From Clostridium novyi NT (GTDB taxonomy: Bacteria > Bacillota > Clostridia > Clostridiales > Clostridiaceae): a stretch of 64,000 nt of DNA. The notes under the pieces were generated by a model. It was not told the DNA's origin. It worked only from the letters and a program-made list of their open reading frames with translations, and did no database searches. A program made the translations under genes and the position numbers. Positions 7,589-16,833 of the stretch are shown one piece after another. Location: assembly GCF_000014125.1 (NCBI RefSeq), contig NC_008593.1:186001-250000 (forward strand), written 5' to 3'. Each line of letters starts with the position of its first letter. Position 1 is the stretch's first letter.

Positions 7589-9700
7589 ATGCTATATGTG
7601 GTTAAGAGGGATGGGAGAAGGGTTCCCTTCGATTCAATAAATATAAAGAATGCTATAAAGGGATCGGCGGATGAGATAGCTTTTGCCTTGAAAGAAAGCG
7701 AGATTATAGAGCTTACACAAAAGGTTATAGAGCAAATTGAAATTATAAATTGTAAAGAAATTTCGGTAGAAGAAATACAAAATATTGTGGAATGTGTTCT
7801 TCAACAAAATGGATATGAAACAATATGGAAAACATATTCTAATTACAGAAGAGAAAGAACTAAGATAAGAGAAAAGAAATCACATTTAATGACTGTTATC
7901 CAAAAAATCGGTGTAGAAACAGATAGAGATAATGCAAATGTAGGAAATAACTTTAGTTCAAAACTTCTTAGAATAGCTAGTGAATCTAATAAGTGGCACA
8001 ATCTTGGAATGATGCCAAAGCATTTAGCAAAGCTTCATGAAAACGGAGATTTATACTATCATGATTTAGATTCATATAATCTAACAATAAATTGTTTAAA
8101 TATAGAGACTGGAAAGATATTGCGTAGAGGATTTAACACAGGATACGGAACAATTCTTCCAGCAAAGAGATTAGAATCAGCAGCGGAGTTATCTTGTATA
8201 TTACTTCAAAGCACTCAAAATGATATGTTCGGAGGACAATCTCACACTAACTTTGATAATGACATGGCTCCTTTTGTAGATATGTCAAGACAAGAAATTA
8301 AAAAGGAATACAAAGAATATCTAGGTGATATAGATAACTTAGATGAGATTGTAGAAAAGAAACTAGAAAAAGTAGTTCATCAGTCAATGCAAGGTATTGT
8401 TTATAATTTAAATACCATGCATTCAAGAGCAGGAAGCCAAGTACCTTTTAGTTCTATAAACCTTGGATTACCAGATAACAAAGATGCGGCTATGATTGAT
8501 AGAATCTTTTTAGAAGAGTATGAAAAAGGACTTGGAAAAGGAGAACAACCTATTTTCCCTAATATAATTTTTAGAGTTAAAAAAGGTGTAAATAGAGAAC
8601 CACAAGACCCATATTATGATCTTTACAAACTTGCGTGTAGAGTTGCTAGTAAAAGAATGAATCCTATGTTTATGAATTTAGATGCGGACTTTAATAAGGA
8701 ATACTATGACAAAGGAGTAGTTGCTGCAACAATGGGTTGTAGAACTTATATAATGTCAAATGTAAACGGAGAACCAGGGCCAGCAGCCCGTGGAAACATA
8801 GCGCCTACTACAATAAACTTACCTAGACTTGGAATACTTGCAAAGGGAGATGTAACTAAGTTTTTCTCATTATTAGATAGCAGATTAAATTTAGCAAGAG
8901 AATCTTTACTTCACAGATACAGTGTTCTTAAGAATCTAAAGGTTAAGGATTTACCATTTGTAGCAGGAGAAAAATTAATGAGAGGTTCTGAAAACTTAGG
9001 ACCAGAAGATACTATAGAACCAATTTTAAAACAAGGAACTTGGGGAATTGGATTTATAGGACTTGCAGAAACTTTAATAGCTCTAGTTGGAAAACATCAT
9101 GGAGAAGATAAAGAAACTCATGATTTAGGAATTAAAATAGTATCTTACATAAGAGAGTTCTGTGATAAATATAAAGAAATAGATAAATTAAATTGGTCTT
9201 GTTATGCAACTCCAGCTGAAGGACTTTCAGGAAAATTCATTGTTCACGATAAGAATGTATTTGGAGAAATAAAGGGAGTTACAGATAAGGATTACTATAC
9301 AAATAGTTATCATATCCCAGTTGGATACAAGATATCAATTAAAGATAAAATAGATTTAGAAGCACCATTCCATAAAATATGTAACGGTGGACATATAACT
9401 TACATTGAAATGGATGGCTATCCAGAAGCAGAAGATGTAAAATCTATAATAGATTATGCGTACAAACAAACTAATATAAGTTATATAGGTATCAACTTCC
9501 ATATGAGATATTGTAGAGATTGTGGTGAAAAGATAGAAGTATTTGAAAGTAACTGTCCTAAATGTGGAAGCACAAACATACAAGGAATATCAAGGGTAAC
9601 AGGATATCTTTCTTTAGATGAAAGATTTGGTGCTGGAAAAGTAGCTGAACGTAGAGATAGACTTTCACACAATGGAGATAGACATATAAATACTTATTAA
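7589..9700 (+). CDS. nrdD: Anaerobic ribonucleoside-triphosphate reductase
   Basis: NrdD reduces ribonucleoside triphosphates to the deoxy forms without oxygen using a glycyl radical. From the chosen start it has 703 residues. An N-terminal ATP-cone (VVKRDGRRVPFD, residues 4-15) gives allosteric control. The C-terminus has a four-cysteine zinc site (CRDC and CPKC) and the glycyl radical motif RVTGYLSLDERFG with the radical Gly at about 672. I moved the start eight codons in from the longest frame because TTGGAGG lies 8 bases before this ATG. nrdG follows 20 bases downstream. Confidence 0.97.
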   Translation: MLYVVKRDGRRVPFDSINIKNAIKGSADEIAFALKESEIIELTQKVIEQIEIINCKEISVEEIQNIVECVLQQNGYETIWKTYSNYRRERTKIREKKSHLMTVIQKIGVETDRDNANVGNNFSSKLLRIASESNKWHNLGMMPKHLAKLHENGDLYYHDLDSYNLTINCLNIETGKILRRGFNTGYGTILPAKRLESAAELSCILLQSTQNDMFGGQSHTNFDNDMAPFVDMSRQEIKKEYKEYLGDIDNLDEIVEKKLEKVVHQSMQGIVYNLNTMHSRAGSQVPFSSINLGLPDNKDAAMIDRIFLEEYEKGLGKGEQPIFPNIIFRVKKGVNREPQDPYYDLYKLACRVASKRMNPMFMNLDADFNKEYYDKGVVAATMGCRTYIMSNVNGEPGPAARGNIAPTTINLPRLGILAKGDVTKFFSLLDSRLNLARESLLHRYSVLKNLKVKDLPFVAGEKLMRGSENLGPEDTIEPILKQGTWGIGFIGLAETLIALVGKHHGEDKETHDLGIKIVSYIREFCDKYKEIDKLNWSCYATPAEGLSGKFIVHDKNVFGEIKGVTDKDYYTNSYHIPVGYKISIKDKIDLEAPFHKICNGGHITYIEMDGYPEAEDVKSIIDYAYKQTNISYIGINFHMRYCRDCGEKIEVFESNCPKCGSTNIQGISRVTGYLSLDERFGAGKVAERRDRLSHNGDRHINTY

Positions 9701-9720
9701 TAATTTGGAGTGATTAAAAG

Positions 9721-10215
9721 ATGAATCTTCGTGTAGCAGGGTTCTTAGACAATACTATGGTAAATGGCAAAGGGATAAGAAGCGCATTATTCTTATCAGG
9801 CTGTAATCATAATTGTGATGAGTGCCAAAATAAAGAGATGCAAAATGCAAATTATGGCGACGATATTGAAGTTGAAGATATTTTAAATAGAATAAAATCC
9901 AATATGCCATTAATTAAAGGGGTAACTTTTTCTGGAGGGGAACCATTTGAACAATGCAGAGAACTTACTGTTCTTGCTAATAAACTAAAAGAAGAAAATC
10001 TTGATATTTGGTGTTACACAGGATATACTTTTGAACAAATTTTAAAAGATAAGGATAAATTAAAATTATTAAAATCTGTTGATGTACTTATAGATGGAAA
10101 GTTTGATAAAAGACTTAAAGAAGGAGCTAAAAAATATACTGGCTCTAGCAATCAAAGAATTATAGATGTAAAAAGTAGTCTTAAAAATAATAAAATAATT
10201 GAAAAGAATATATAA
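9721..10215 (+). CDS. nrdG: Anaerobic ribonucleotide reductase activating protein
   Basis: NrdG is the radical-SAM enzyme that removes a hydrogen from the NrdD glycine. The CxxxCxxC cluster motif is at residues 28-35 (CNHNCDEC), followed by the SAM-binding TFSGGEPFEQ segment near residue 72. At 164 residues it is the usual short activase. It shares the nrdD transcript and ends before a strong terminator. Confidence 0.96.
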   Translation: MNLRVAGFLDNTMVNGKGIRSALFLSGCNHNCDECQNKEMQNANYGDDIEVEDILNRIKSNMPLIKGVTFSGGEPFEQCRELTVLANKLKEENLDIWCYTGYTFEQILKDKDKLKLLKSVDVLIDGKFDKRLKEGAKKYTGSSNQRIIDVKSSLKNNKIIEKNI

Positions 10216-10254
10216 AAAATACCACAGGTTTATTATAAGTCTGTGGTATTTTTA
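10214..10254. terminator. Bidirectional terminator between nrdG and the TPR gene
   Basis: AAATACCACAG pairs with CTGTGGTATTT around a 13-base loop, with A and T runs on the two sides. It can end both convergent transcripts. Confidence 0.9.
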
Positions 10255-10256
10255 AA

Positions 10257-11000
10257 TCACTCAAAAGGAAATAATATGTTACCTTGGGATTTTGATTGTC
10301 TATTTATAGTGTCTTTAATTATTGTATAGTAGCATTTACACCAATTGTTATCAGGTTCTAATTTGTAAGCTTTTTTAGCTAGTGGAAAAGCAGATTTATA
10401 ATCACCCATATCTAAATAAACAAGGGCTTTACCTATATAAGCTTCACAATTGTCATTATCTATAGTTATTGCTTTAGAGTATGTGCTTAAAGCCTCATCA
10501 TGCATACAAAGACCTATTAAAAGTTCTCCTTTATTACAATAGGCTTCATAAAAATTCTCGTTTAAAGCTATGCATTTATCATAGCATTTTAAAGCATCAA
10601 AGACTTTACCTAATTGAACAAGCACATAAGCTTTTTTGTAATAAACCATATAGTTTGCTTTATTTTGAGATATGAGTTTATCACAAAATACAAGTGCTTT
10701 ATCAAAGTCATCAGACATTATATAGATTTCTATCATATTTAAATATCCTTTAAAGGTATCGTTGCTTATTCGTATATATTTTTTTATACACTTTTCAGCT
10801 GAACTTATATCGCACATCTCAATGTAAGCCTCTCCTTTTGCCAAATATATTTCAGCGTAATCATTGTTAAGTTCTAAGGCTTTATCAAACATAGAAAATG
10901 CTTTATGTATGTTGTTATTTTTAAAAAAGTCGCGACCTGTAGATATGTAACTTATAATCTTACGTTCTAATACATCATATGATAAAAGATCTTTTTCCAT
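10257..11000 (-). CDS. Tetratricopeptide repeat protein
   Basis: From the chosen ATG the product has 247 residues and is built of about six TPR helix pairs; typical units read AFSMFDKALELNNDYAEIYL, and CYDKCIALNENFYEAYCNKG. TPR arrays are protein-binding scaffolds; no catalytic domain, signal peptide or membrane span is visible. I rejected 37 upstream codons because TTGGAGGAAGG lies directly before this ATG, while the extension is AT-rich promoter-like DNA. It is monocistronic and divergent from pepV. The partner is unknown. Confidence 0.9.
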   Translation of the reverse strand: MEKDLLSYDVLERKIISYISTGRDFFKNNNIHKAFSMFDKALELNNDYAEIYLAKGEAYIEMCDISSAEKCIKKYIRISNDTFKGYLNMIEIYIMSDDFDKALVFCDKLISQNKANYMVYYKKAYVLVQLGKVFDALKCYDKCIALNENFYEAYCNKGELLIGLCMHDEALSTYSKAITIDNDNCEAYIGKALVYLDMGDYKSAFPLAKKAYKLEPDNNWCKCYYTIIKDTINRQSKSQGNILFPFE

Positions 11001-11121
11001 ATACCTTCCTCCAATCTTTTGTAATACTACTTCTTTTAACATTATTACCAGTGGAAGCAAATTATAAACCTTTAGAGTTACTATTTTGTTATAATATATA
11101 TGTATATGCAAATATTATTAT

Positions 11122-11132
11122 TATGATATAAT
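11122..11132 (+). promoter_or_regulatory. Extended -10 promoter candidate of pepV
   Basis: TATGATATAAT contains a perfect TATAAT preceded by TGN, the extended -10 form, 38 bases before the gene. No clear -35 is seen. Confidence 0.4.
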
Positions 11133-11169
11133 TTTACAAAGATATTTACTAAAGAAAGGGGAAGTGTCT

Positions 11170-12555
11170 ATGAAGATAAATAATTTAGTAGATAACATGA
11201 AAGAAAGCATTGTAAAGTCTACTCAAGAGTTAATATTAATAAAAAGTGTTAAAGAAGAACCAAAGGAAAATAAGCCTTTTGGAGAAGGACCAGCAAAAGC
11301 TCTTGAATATTGCTTAAATTTATGTGATAAGCTAGGGTTTAAAACAGTTAACTTAGATAATTACATAGGTTATGCAGAATACGGTGAGGGAGAAGATTAC
11401 ATAGGAGTTTTAGGTCATGTTGATGTAGTTCCAGAAGGGGATGGCTGGATTTATCCACCTTATGCAGCAGAAGTACATGATGGCAAAATATTTGGTCGTG
11501 GTACTATGGATGATAAAGGACCTATGATTGCTTGTGTATATGGTCTTAAGGCTATTAAAGATGCTGGAATTAAACCTTCTAAAAAAATAAGAATTATTTT
11601 TGGAACTAACGAAGAAAGTGGTTCAGAAGGAGAAATAGATCGTTATTTCGAAAGTGAAAAAGCACCTATTGCTGGATTTACTCCTGATGCTGAATATCCA
11701 ATTATAAATGGAGAAAAGGGACTTACAATATTTGATTTAGTAAAAGAATTAGACAGTAAAAATAGTTCTATAGCTTATATAAAGGGTGGTCAAAAGGCAA
11801 ATATGGTTCCTGACTACTGTGAAGCTGGAATTTTAATTAATGATGCTAATTTAGTTATAAGTGCAGCAAAAGAGTTTGTTGATAAAACAGGATTTGATAT
11901 ATCAGTAGAACCAAAGGATGATATGGTAGTTGTTAAATCAAAGGGTGTTGCAGCACATGGAAGCCTTCCACAACTAGGTAAAAACGCCATAATGCAATTA
12001 TTCATGTTTATAGGAGAATTACCACTTGAAAAGAGTGATATAGTTAACTTTATTAAATTTATGAATAAGCACATTGGTATGGAAGTTTACGGAGAATCTT
12101 TTGGTGTTGGACTTGAAGATGAAGTATCAGGAAAACTTTCATTTAATGTTGGTGTAGTAAATATGAATAAAGATAAGGTAACTATGACATTAAATTTAAG
12201 ATACCCTGTAACATGTAAATTTGAAGATATGATAAATGGTTTAAATAAAACATTATCTAACACAGATATAAAGATAGAAAATATGGATCATCAAGAACCT
12301 TTATATTTTCCAGAGGATAATCCGATTATAAAAGTACTTTCAAAGGTTTATGAAGAACAAACAGGAGATAAAACAAAATTACTATCAATTGGTGGAGGAA
12401 CATATGCAAAGGAGATGCCTAATATAGTTGCCTTTGGCCCAATATTCCCAGGTGAACCTGACTTAGATCATCAAGCTAACGAGTATATGAAAATTGATGA
12501 TTTAATTAAAAACACTAAAATTTATGCTCATGCTATGTATGAACTTGCAAAATAA
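11170..12555 (+). CDS. pepV: Dipeptidase, PepV/Sapep type (M20 family)
   Basis: A 461-residue cytoplasmic metallopeptidase of the M20 family that releases amino acids from dipeptides. Zinc-site segments are visible: GHVDVVPEGDGW near residue 86, GRGTMDDKGP near 116 with the bridging Asp, EESGSEGE near 152 with the catalytic Glu, DAEYP near 176, and DLDHQANEY near 437 with a late His ligand. The long insert between the early and late metal segments is typical of PepV. ATG 11170 was preferred over GTG 11164, which would put AGGGG too close. The gene stands alone. Confidence 0.92.
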   Translation: MKINNLVDNMKESIVKSTQELILIKSVKEEPKENKPFGEGPAKALEYCLNLCDKLGFKTVNLDNYIGYAEYGEGEDYIGVLGHVDVVPEGDGWIYPPYAAEVHDGKIFGRGTMDDKGPMIACVYGLKAIKDAGIKPSKKIRIIFGTNEESGSEGEIDRYFESEKAPIAGFTPDAEYPIINGEKGLTIFDLVKELDSKNSSIAYIKGGQKANMVPDYCEAGILINDANLVISAAKEFVDKTGFDISVEPKDDMVVVKSKGVAAHGSLPQLGKNAIMQLFMFIGELPLEKSDIVNFIKFMNKHIGMEVYGESFGVGLEDEVSGKLSFNVGVVNMNKDKVTMTLNLRYPVTCKFEDMINGLNKTLSNTDIKIENMDHQEPLYFPEDNPIIKVLSKVYEEQTGDKTKLLSIGGGTYAKEMPNIVAFGPIFPGEPDLDHQANEYMKIDDLIKNTKIYAHAMYELAK

Positions 12556-12590
12556 TAGGTAAACCTAAAATAGTATTTATAAAAATGGTT

Positions 12591-12640
12591 AAATATAATC
12601 TATTAGAATATAATTTTTTATATTTTGGTAGATTATATTT
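12591..12640 (+). repeat. AT-rich inverted repeat after pepV
   Basis: AAATATAATCTA and TAGATTATATTT are perfect 12-base inverse copies with a 26-base AT-rich spacer. It may act as a weak terminator, but there is no T run after it. Confidence 0.45.
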
Positions 12641-12676
12641 CCATATATCATATTTTAAAGGAATAGGTGAGGAAAT

Positions 12677-13918
12677 ATGGGGCTTAAACATACAATAAGA
12701 GGATATGCTAGATTACCAAAAAGTATAATTGCTATATTTTTTGCAAGAATTATAAATAGTTTGGGAAACTTTGTTTACCCATTTTTAACGATTTATTTAA
12801 CGGAAAAGATGGGAATGACATCAGATAGAGTTGGAAACTTTATGTTAATGGCAGCAATATTTATGGGTTTAGGGTCAATAGTTGGAGGTAAACTTTCAGA
12901 TATAATAGGACGTAAAAAGATTATATTGATATTCCAAGCTATGTCTGCAATAACCCTTATACCATGTGGGTTTTATGAGTATTCTATGATAACGCCATGG
13001 CTTTTAATTATTTCTGGATTTTTTGGAGGGGCTGTTCAACCAGCAAGTGCAGCTTTAATAGGAGATCTTACTAATACTAAAAACAGACAGGAAGCTTTTT
13101 CGCTTTTATATTTAGGAATAAATATAGGTATTGCAGTTGGACCATTAATTGCAGGGGTTCTATATAAGAATTATATTAGATGGATATTTTGGGGAGATGC
13201 AATAACTACTTTATCTTCCTTGATATTAATTATAGTTTTTGTAAAAGAGAGTATACACGATATAAGAGAAGAGGAAATAGAAAAAGATAATATTGATGAA
13301 AAAAGTGAGGAAGGAAATTTATTTATGATAATGATGAAAAGGCCTACTTTACTTATATTTTCATTAGTATGCTTAATATATTCCTTTGTTTACGCTCAAA
13401 ATGGATTTTTGATTCCCCTTCAAGTGAAAGAAACGTATCCTGAAAATGGAGCTGTGCTTTATGGAAGTTTAATGTCCATAAATGCTATAGTAGTTGTATT
13501 TTTCACGTTTATTATAATACATTTAACTAGAAAAAATTATGCCATTTTTAATATGGTACTCTCAGGAATATTTTATACTGTAGGTTTTGGAATGCTTTTT
13601 TATGTAAAAAGCTATGAATTTTTTATAATATCAACAATTATATGGACTGTTGGAGAGATAATAGCCTCAACCAACCAAGGAGTATATATAGCAAATCACA
13701 CACCAATGTCCCATAGAGGAAGGGTTAATTCTATCATTCCTTTAATAGCAGGTACAGGCTATGCGATAGGTCCTAAAATTATGGGATTATACATAAAAAA
13801 TAGAGCTTTAAATTGGGCGTGGCTTGTTATTGCAGTATGTTCTGTGGTAGCAGCAGTTATGATGTATGTTTTATACAAAGTTGAAATTCACAGCAAGAAA
13901 TCCCATAAAAATTTATAG
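12677..13918 (+). CDS. MFS efflux-type transporter
   Basis: A 413-residue membrane protein with about twelve hydrophobic segments in two halves separated by a charged loop near residues 195-215. The MFS loop signature GGKLSDIIGRKK follows the second segment (residues about 73-84), and GINIGIAVGPLIAGVLY resembles the segment-5 motif of drug:H+ antiporters. The binding site GGTGAGG precedes the ATG. The substrate cannot be read from the sequence. It is not in an obvious operon; a 178-base gap follows. Confidence 0.9.
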   Translation: MGLKHTIRGYARLPKSIIAIFFARIINSLGNFVYPFLTIYLTEKMGMTSDRVGNFMLMAAIFMGLGSIVGGKLSDIIGRKKIILIFQAMSAITLIPCGFYEYSMITPWLLIISGFFGGAVQPASAALIGDLTNTKNRQEAFSLLYLGINIGIAVGPLIAGVLYKNYIRWIFWGDAITTLSSLILIIVFVKESIHDIREEEIEKDNIDEKSEEGNLFMIMMKRPTLLIFSLVCLIYSFVYAQNGFLIPLQVKETYPENGAVLYGSLMSINAIVVVFFTFIIIHLTRKNYAIFNMVLSGIFYTVGFGMLFYVKSYEFFIISTIIWTVGEIIASTNQGVYIANHTPMSHRGRVNSIIPLIAGTGYAIGPKIMGLYIKNRALNWAWLVIAVCSVVAAVMMYVLYKVEIHSKKSHKNL

Positions 13919-13972
13919 TATAAAATAATGGAAATAAACTAAAAAAACTCTTTGAATTTTATAAAAAAGGTG

Positions 13973-14001
13973 TTAGAATGTTAACAAAGTCGGTATTCTA
14001 A
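13973..14001 (+). other. Short hairpin in the leader of the ECF S-component gene
   Basis: TTAGAAT (13973-13979) pairs with ATTCTAA (13995-14001). A second weak stem lies near 14058-14077. The 178-base gap before the transporter gene could be a regulated leader, but I recognise no known riboswitch in it. Confidence 0.35.
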
Positions 14002-14096
14002 AAAGAAAGTGAACTTAAAACATTTTAAAATTAATAATTAAGTTTGGTTAATTCGACTTATATCCTAAAAGGGAATAAGAACGGAGGGGAATAATT

Positions 14097-14708
14097 ATGG
14101 AAAAAAATATTTCAACTGACAATAATAAGGAGACTGTAAAGACTACAAAAGAAAAAACAAGAAAAATCACTGTATTTGCAATGTTTGCAGCAATATCAAT
14201 AATACTTGGATTTACTCCACTTGGAATAATTCCAATTCCACCTGTAAGTGCAACAATAATTCATGTACCAGTAATAATTGTTGCAATATTAGAAGGACCA
14301 TTAATGGGTGCTCTTATGGGATTGGTATTTGGTATTATAAGTTTTGCAACTGCTATTATGAGACCTACTGTAATATCATTTATAGCCTATAATCCACTTG
14401 TGTCTATAGCACCAAGAATATTAATAGGATTAGTTGCTTACTATGTATATAAGTTTTTCCCAGGTAAAAAGGAAAGCGTAAAGGTAGGAGCATCAGCAGC
14501 CTTTGGAACATTAATGAATACTGTTGGTTTCTTAGGTATGGGATACATAATATATGGCAATAAGATAGCAGAAGCTTTAAAAAGAGACCCTAGCACTATA
14601 GGAAAATGGGTTTTAGGAATAGGTGTAAGCCATTGTTGGCTTGAAATGATAGTTGCTATAGTAATAACAATACCAATTGTATTTGCAGGTAAAAAAATAA
14701 GAAAATAA
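14097..14708 (+). CDS. ECF transporter substrate-binding (S) component
   Basis: A 203-residue integral membrane protein with a charged 25-residue N-terminal tail and about six hydrophobic segments. The pattern of a proline-rich loop (PLGIIPIPPVSATIIHVPVI) followed by EGPLMGALMGLVFGI is characteristic of S components of energy-coupling factor vitamin transporters. These work with shared EcfA/EcfT modules encoded elsewhere. The vitamin is not evident; a pantothenate or folate type is possible but unproven. A strong GGAGGGG site precedes ATG. Confidence 0.8.
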   Translation: MEKNISTDNNKETVKTTKEKTRKITVFAMFAAISIILGFTPLGIIPIPPVSATIIHVPVIIVAILEGPLMGALMGLVFGIISFATAIMRPTVISFIAYNPLVSIAPRILIGLVAYYVYKFFPGKKESVKVGASAAFGTLMNTVGFLGMGYIIYGNKIAEALKRDPSTIGKWVLGIGVSHCWLEMIVAIVITIPIVFAGKKIRK

Positions 14709-14725
14709 TTAAGAATTTATATATT

Positions 14726-14763
14726 AAGTAGTAGAATCTATGGATTTTACTACTTTAATTTTA
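14726..14763 (+). terminator. Terminator after the ECF S-component gene
   Basis: AAGTAGTAGAATC pairs with GATTTTACTACTT (one G-T pair) around TATG, and a T-rich tail follows. Confidence 0.75.
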
Positions 14764-14766
14764 ATT

Positions 14767-14822
14767 TAGCTATGTTTTCGGTGTAGTATTTAGATAGACT
14801 ATACATGTTAGACATAGCTTAA
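14767..14822 (+). other. Compound stem-loop in the leader of the P1 peptidase gene
   Basis: AGCTATG (14768-14774) pairs with CATAGCT (14813-14819), enclosing a second imperfect stem TGTAGT with ACTATACA. It sits between the preceding terminator and the gene start. I do not recognise a known RNA family. Confidence 0.4.
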
Positions 14823-14849
14823 TTGTTATAAAAAATAGGGGGAGTTTCA

Positions 14850-15848
14850 ATGAAAAATATAAAAATTACAGATATAAGAGGAATAAAGATAGGACATGCT
14901 CAAAATTTTGATGGACCTACAGGATGTACTGTTATTCTATGTGAAAAAGGAGCAGTAGCTGGAGTAGATGTAAGAGGAGGGGCTCCTGGCACTAGAGAAA
15001 CAGACCTTTTAAATCCGTTAAATATGATGGAAAAAGTACAAGCTATACTTTTAACTGGAGGAAGTGCTTTTGGGCTTGATGCAGCATCAGGTGTAATGAA
15101 GTATTTAGAAGAAAAGGGATTTGGATTTGATGTTGGAGTTACAAAAGTACCTATTGTTTGTGGAGCCGCATTGTTTGATTTGGTAGTAGGCGATCACACA
15201 ATAAGACCAGATAAAGATATGGGATATGAGGCTTGTTTAAATGCAACTAGTGATGAAGCTTTGGAGGGAAGTGTAGGTGCTGGAACTGGAGCTACAGTTG
15301 GTAAAGTTTTAGGCAGAGAATATGCTATGAAAGGTGGACTTGGAACCTACGCAGTACAAGAAGGTGATTTAATGGTAGGGGCTATAGTTGCAGTTAATTG
15401 TTTAGGAGATGTAATAGATTCAAAAACAGGAGATGTGGTTGCTGGAATTTTAAATGAAGATAAATTTGGATTTAGAAACACAGAACAAATAATGATAAGT
15501 AAATATAGTGATAATAAAAATGCTTTTAATGGTAACACAACAATAGGGGCGATAGTAACTAATGCTAAATTAACTAAGTCAGAAATAAATAAGGTAGCAT
15601 CTATGGCTCACAATGGATATGCAAGAAGTATATATCCAGTACACACTATGTATGACGGAGACACTATTTTTTCAATGGCAACAGGAGAAGTTAGTGCAGA
15701 TGTAAATGTAGTTGGATTACTTGCTGCAAGGGTAATGGAAAAAGCTATTGTTAATGGAGTTAAAAAAGCTAAAAGTATGTGTGGATATAAAAGCTATGGA
15801 GAAATGGACAAAAGAAAGTATTTTAAAAATATAACTATAAAAGAATAA
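14850..15848 (+). CDS. P1-family (DmpA-like) aminopeptidase
   Basis: The 332-residue protein belongs to the P1/DmpA family of self-processing N-terminal nucleophile peptidases. Family segments include GIKIGHAQNFDGPTGCTV at residues about 11-28, DVRGGAPGTRETDLL near 41, LTGGSAFGLDAASGVM near 68, and FNGNTTIGAIVTNA near 230, the region where the chain is cut and the nucleophile exposed. Known members are D- or beta-aminopeptidases; the substrate here is not determinable. GGGGGAG precedes the ATG. Confidence 0.88.
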   Translation: MKNIKITDIRGIKIGHAQNFDGPTGCTVILCEKGAVAGVDVRGGAPGTRETDLLNPLNMMEKVQAILLTGGSAFGLDAASGVMKYLEEKGFGFDVGVTKVPIVCGAALFDLVVGDHTIRPDKDMGYEACLNATSDEALEGSVGAGTGATVGKVLGREYAMKGGLGTYAVQEGDLMVGAIVAVNCLGDVIDSKTGDVVAGILNEDKFGFRNTEQIMISKYSDNKNAFNGNTTIGAIVTNAKLTKSEINKVASMAHNGYARSIYPVHTMYDGDTIFSMATGEVSADVNVVGLLAARVMEKAIVNGVKKAKSMCGYKSYGEMDKRKYFKNITIKE

Positions 15849-15943
15849 ATTCCTATATAGATTAAAAAAGGACGTAAATAAAAGAAAAACAAATAATAAA
15901 TGAGTTATTTTTATAAAATACCTTAATTTTAAAAAAATATATC

Positions 15944-15972
15944 TTGAAAAAATATATGATATGAGATATAGT
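15944..15972 (+). promoter_or_regulatory. Promoter of the reverse rubrerythrin gene
   Basis: TTGAAA and TATAGT with a 17-base spacer, about 115 bases before the start codon. The PerR-like palindrome begins 13 bases further on, over the expected start of transcription. Confidence 0.7.
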
Positions 15973-15985
15973 ATAACTACAGTAA

Positions 15986-16002
15986 TTAATAATTATTATT
16001 AA
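15986..16002 (+). promoter_or_regulatory. PerR-like operator
   Basis: TTAATAATTATTATTAA is a perfect 8-1-8 palindrome. Its central 15 bases match the PerR box TTATAATNATTATAA at all but two positions. It is placed just downstream of the promoter of an oxidative-stress gene. PerR is known to repress reverse rubrerythrins in Clostridium acetobutylicum; that it does so here is inference. Confidence 0.65.
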
Positions 16003-16086
16003 AAACAAAAGAGTATTAACAAATACGAATTAAATATAAAATGAAAATAAAAAGAATTATATATTAAATCTAGGAGGAATATTATT

Positions 16087-16638
16087 ATGAAAAAATTTGT
16101 TTGTACAGTATGTGGATATATTCATCAAGGAGAAGAAGCACCAGCATTTTGCCCTCAATGTAAAGCGCCACAAGATAAGTTTGTAGAAAAGAATGAAGAA
16201 TGTGAAAACTTAGAATGGGCAGATGAACATAGAGTAGGAATCGCAAAAGACATAGATCCAGAAGTTATAGAAGAATTAAGAGCTAACTTTACAGGAGAAT
16301 GTACTGAGGTTGGAATGTACTTAGCTATGAGTAGACAAGCTGATAGAGAAGGATATCCAGAAGTTGCAGAAGCTTATAAGAGAATAGCTATTGAAGAAGC
16401 AGAACACGCTGCTAAATTTGCAGAATTATTAGGTGAAGTTGTAACAAACGACACTAAGAAAAACTTACAAATGAGAGTTGAAGCAGAACATGGTGCATGT
16501 GAAGGAAAGAAAAAATTAGCTACACTTGCTAAAAAATTAAACTACGATGCTATCCATGACACAGTTCATGAAATGTGTAAAGATGAAGCTAGACACGGAT
16601 CAGCATTCAGAGGATTATTAAACAGATATTTCGGATAA
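16087..16638 (+). CDS. rbr: Reverse rubrerythrin (NADH-dependent peroxidase)
   Basis: The 183-residue protein has its domains in reverse order: an N-terminal rubredoxin with CTVCGY (residues 6-11) and CPQCKAP (22-28), then a four-helix diiron domain with [35 protein letters not shown] and [11 protein letters not shown] supplying Glu and His ligands. Such proteins detoxify hydrogen peroxide and oxygen in clostridia and are strongly oxygen-induced. AGGAGG precedes ATG. The upstream PerR-like site fits that regulation. It is monocistronic with its own terminator. Confidence 0.95.
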   Translation: MKKFVCTVCGYIHQGEEAPAFCPQCKAPQDKFVEKNEECENLEWADEHRVGIAKDIDPEVIEELRANFTGECTEVGMYLAMSRQADREGYPEVAEAYKRIAIEEAEHAAKFAELLGEVVTNDTKKNLQMRVEAEHGACEGKKKLATLAKKLNYDAIHDTVHEMCKDEARHGSAFRGLLNRYFG

Positions 16639-16712
16639 TCCCTTTGCTTTAATATGTTAATAAATATATGTCAAATATAGATAAAACAAAAAAATAAAAT
16701 TAATTATCTTAC

Positions 16713-16757
16713 GAAATAAAATACTCCATATAATTATGGGGTATTTTATTTTTAATT
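16713..16757 (+). terminator. Terminator after rubrerythrin
   Basis: AAATAAAATACTCCATA pairs with TATGGGGTATTTTATTT (one G-T pair) around a 4-base loop, followed by T residues. Confidence 0.85.
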
Positions 16758-16796
16758 TTGTATAAAAAACGATTAAAACCAATAACATATTAGTAA

Positions 16797-16825
16797 TTGA
16801 ATTTATTTTACAAAAATAATATAAT
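16797..16825 (+). promoter_or_regulatory. Promoter of the ctsR operon
   Basis: TTGAAT and TATAAT with a 17-base spacer; a second TATAAT overlaps at 16825-16830. Confidence 0.75.
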
Positions 16826-16833
16826 ATAATTAA

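Noticed and set aside
13919..14096. preQ1 or tetrahydrofolate riboswitch before the ECF S component
   Set aside because: The conserved core sequences of both classes are missing.
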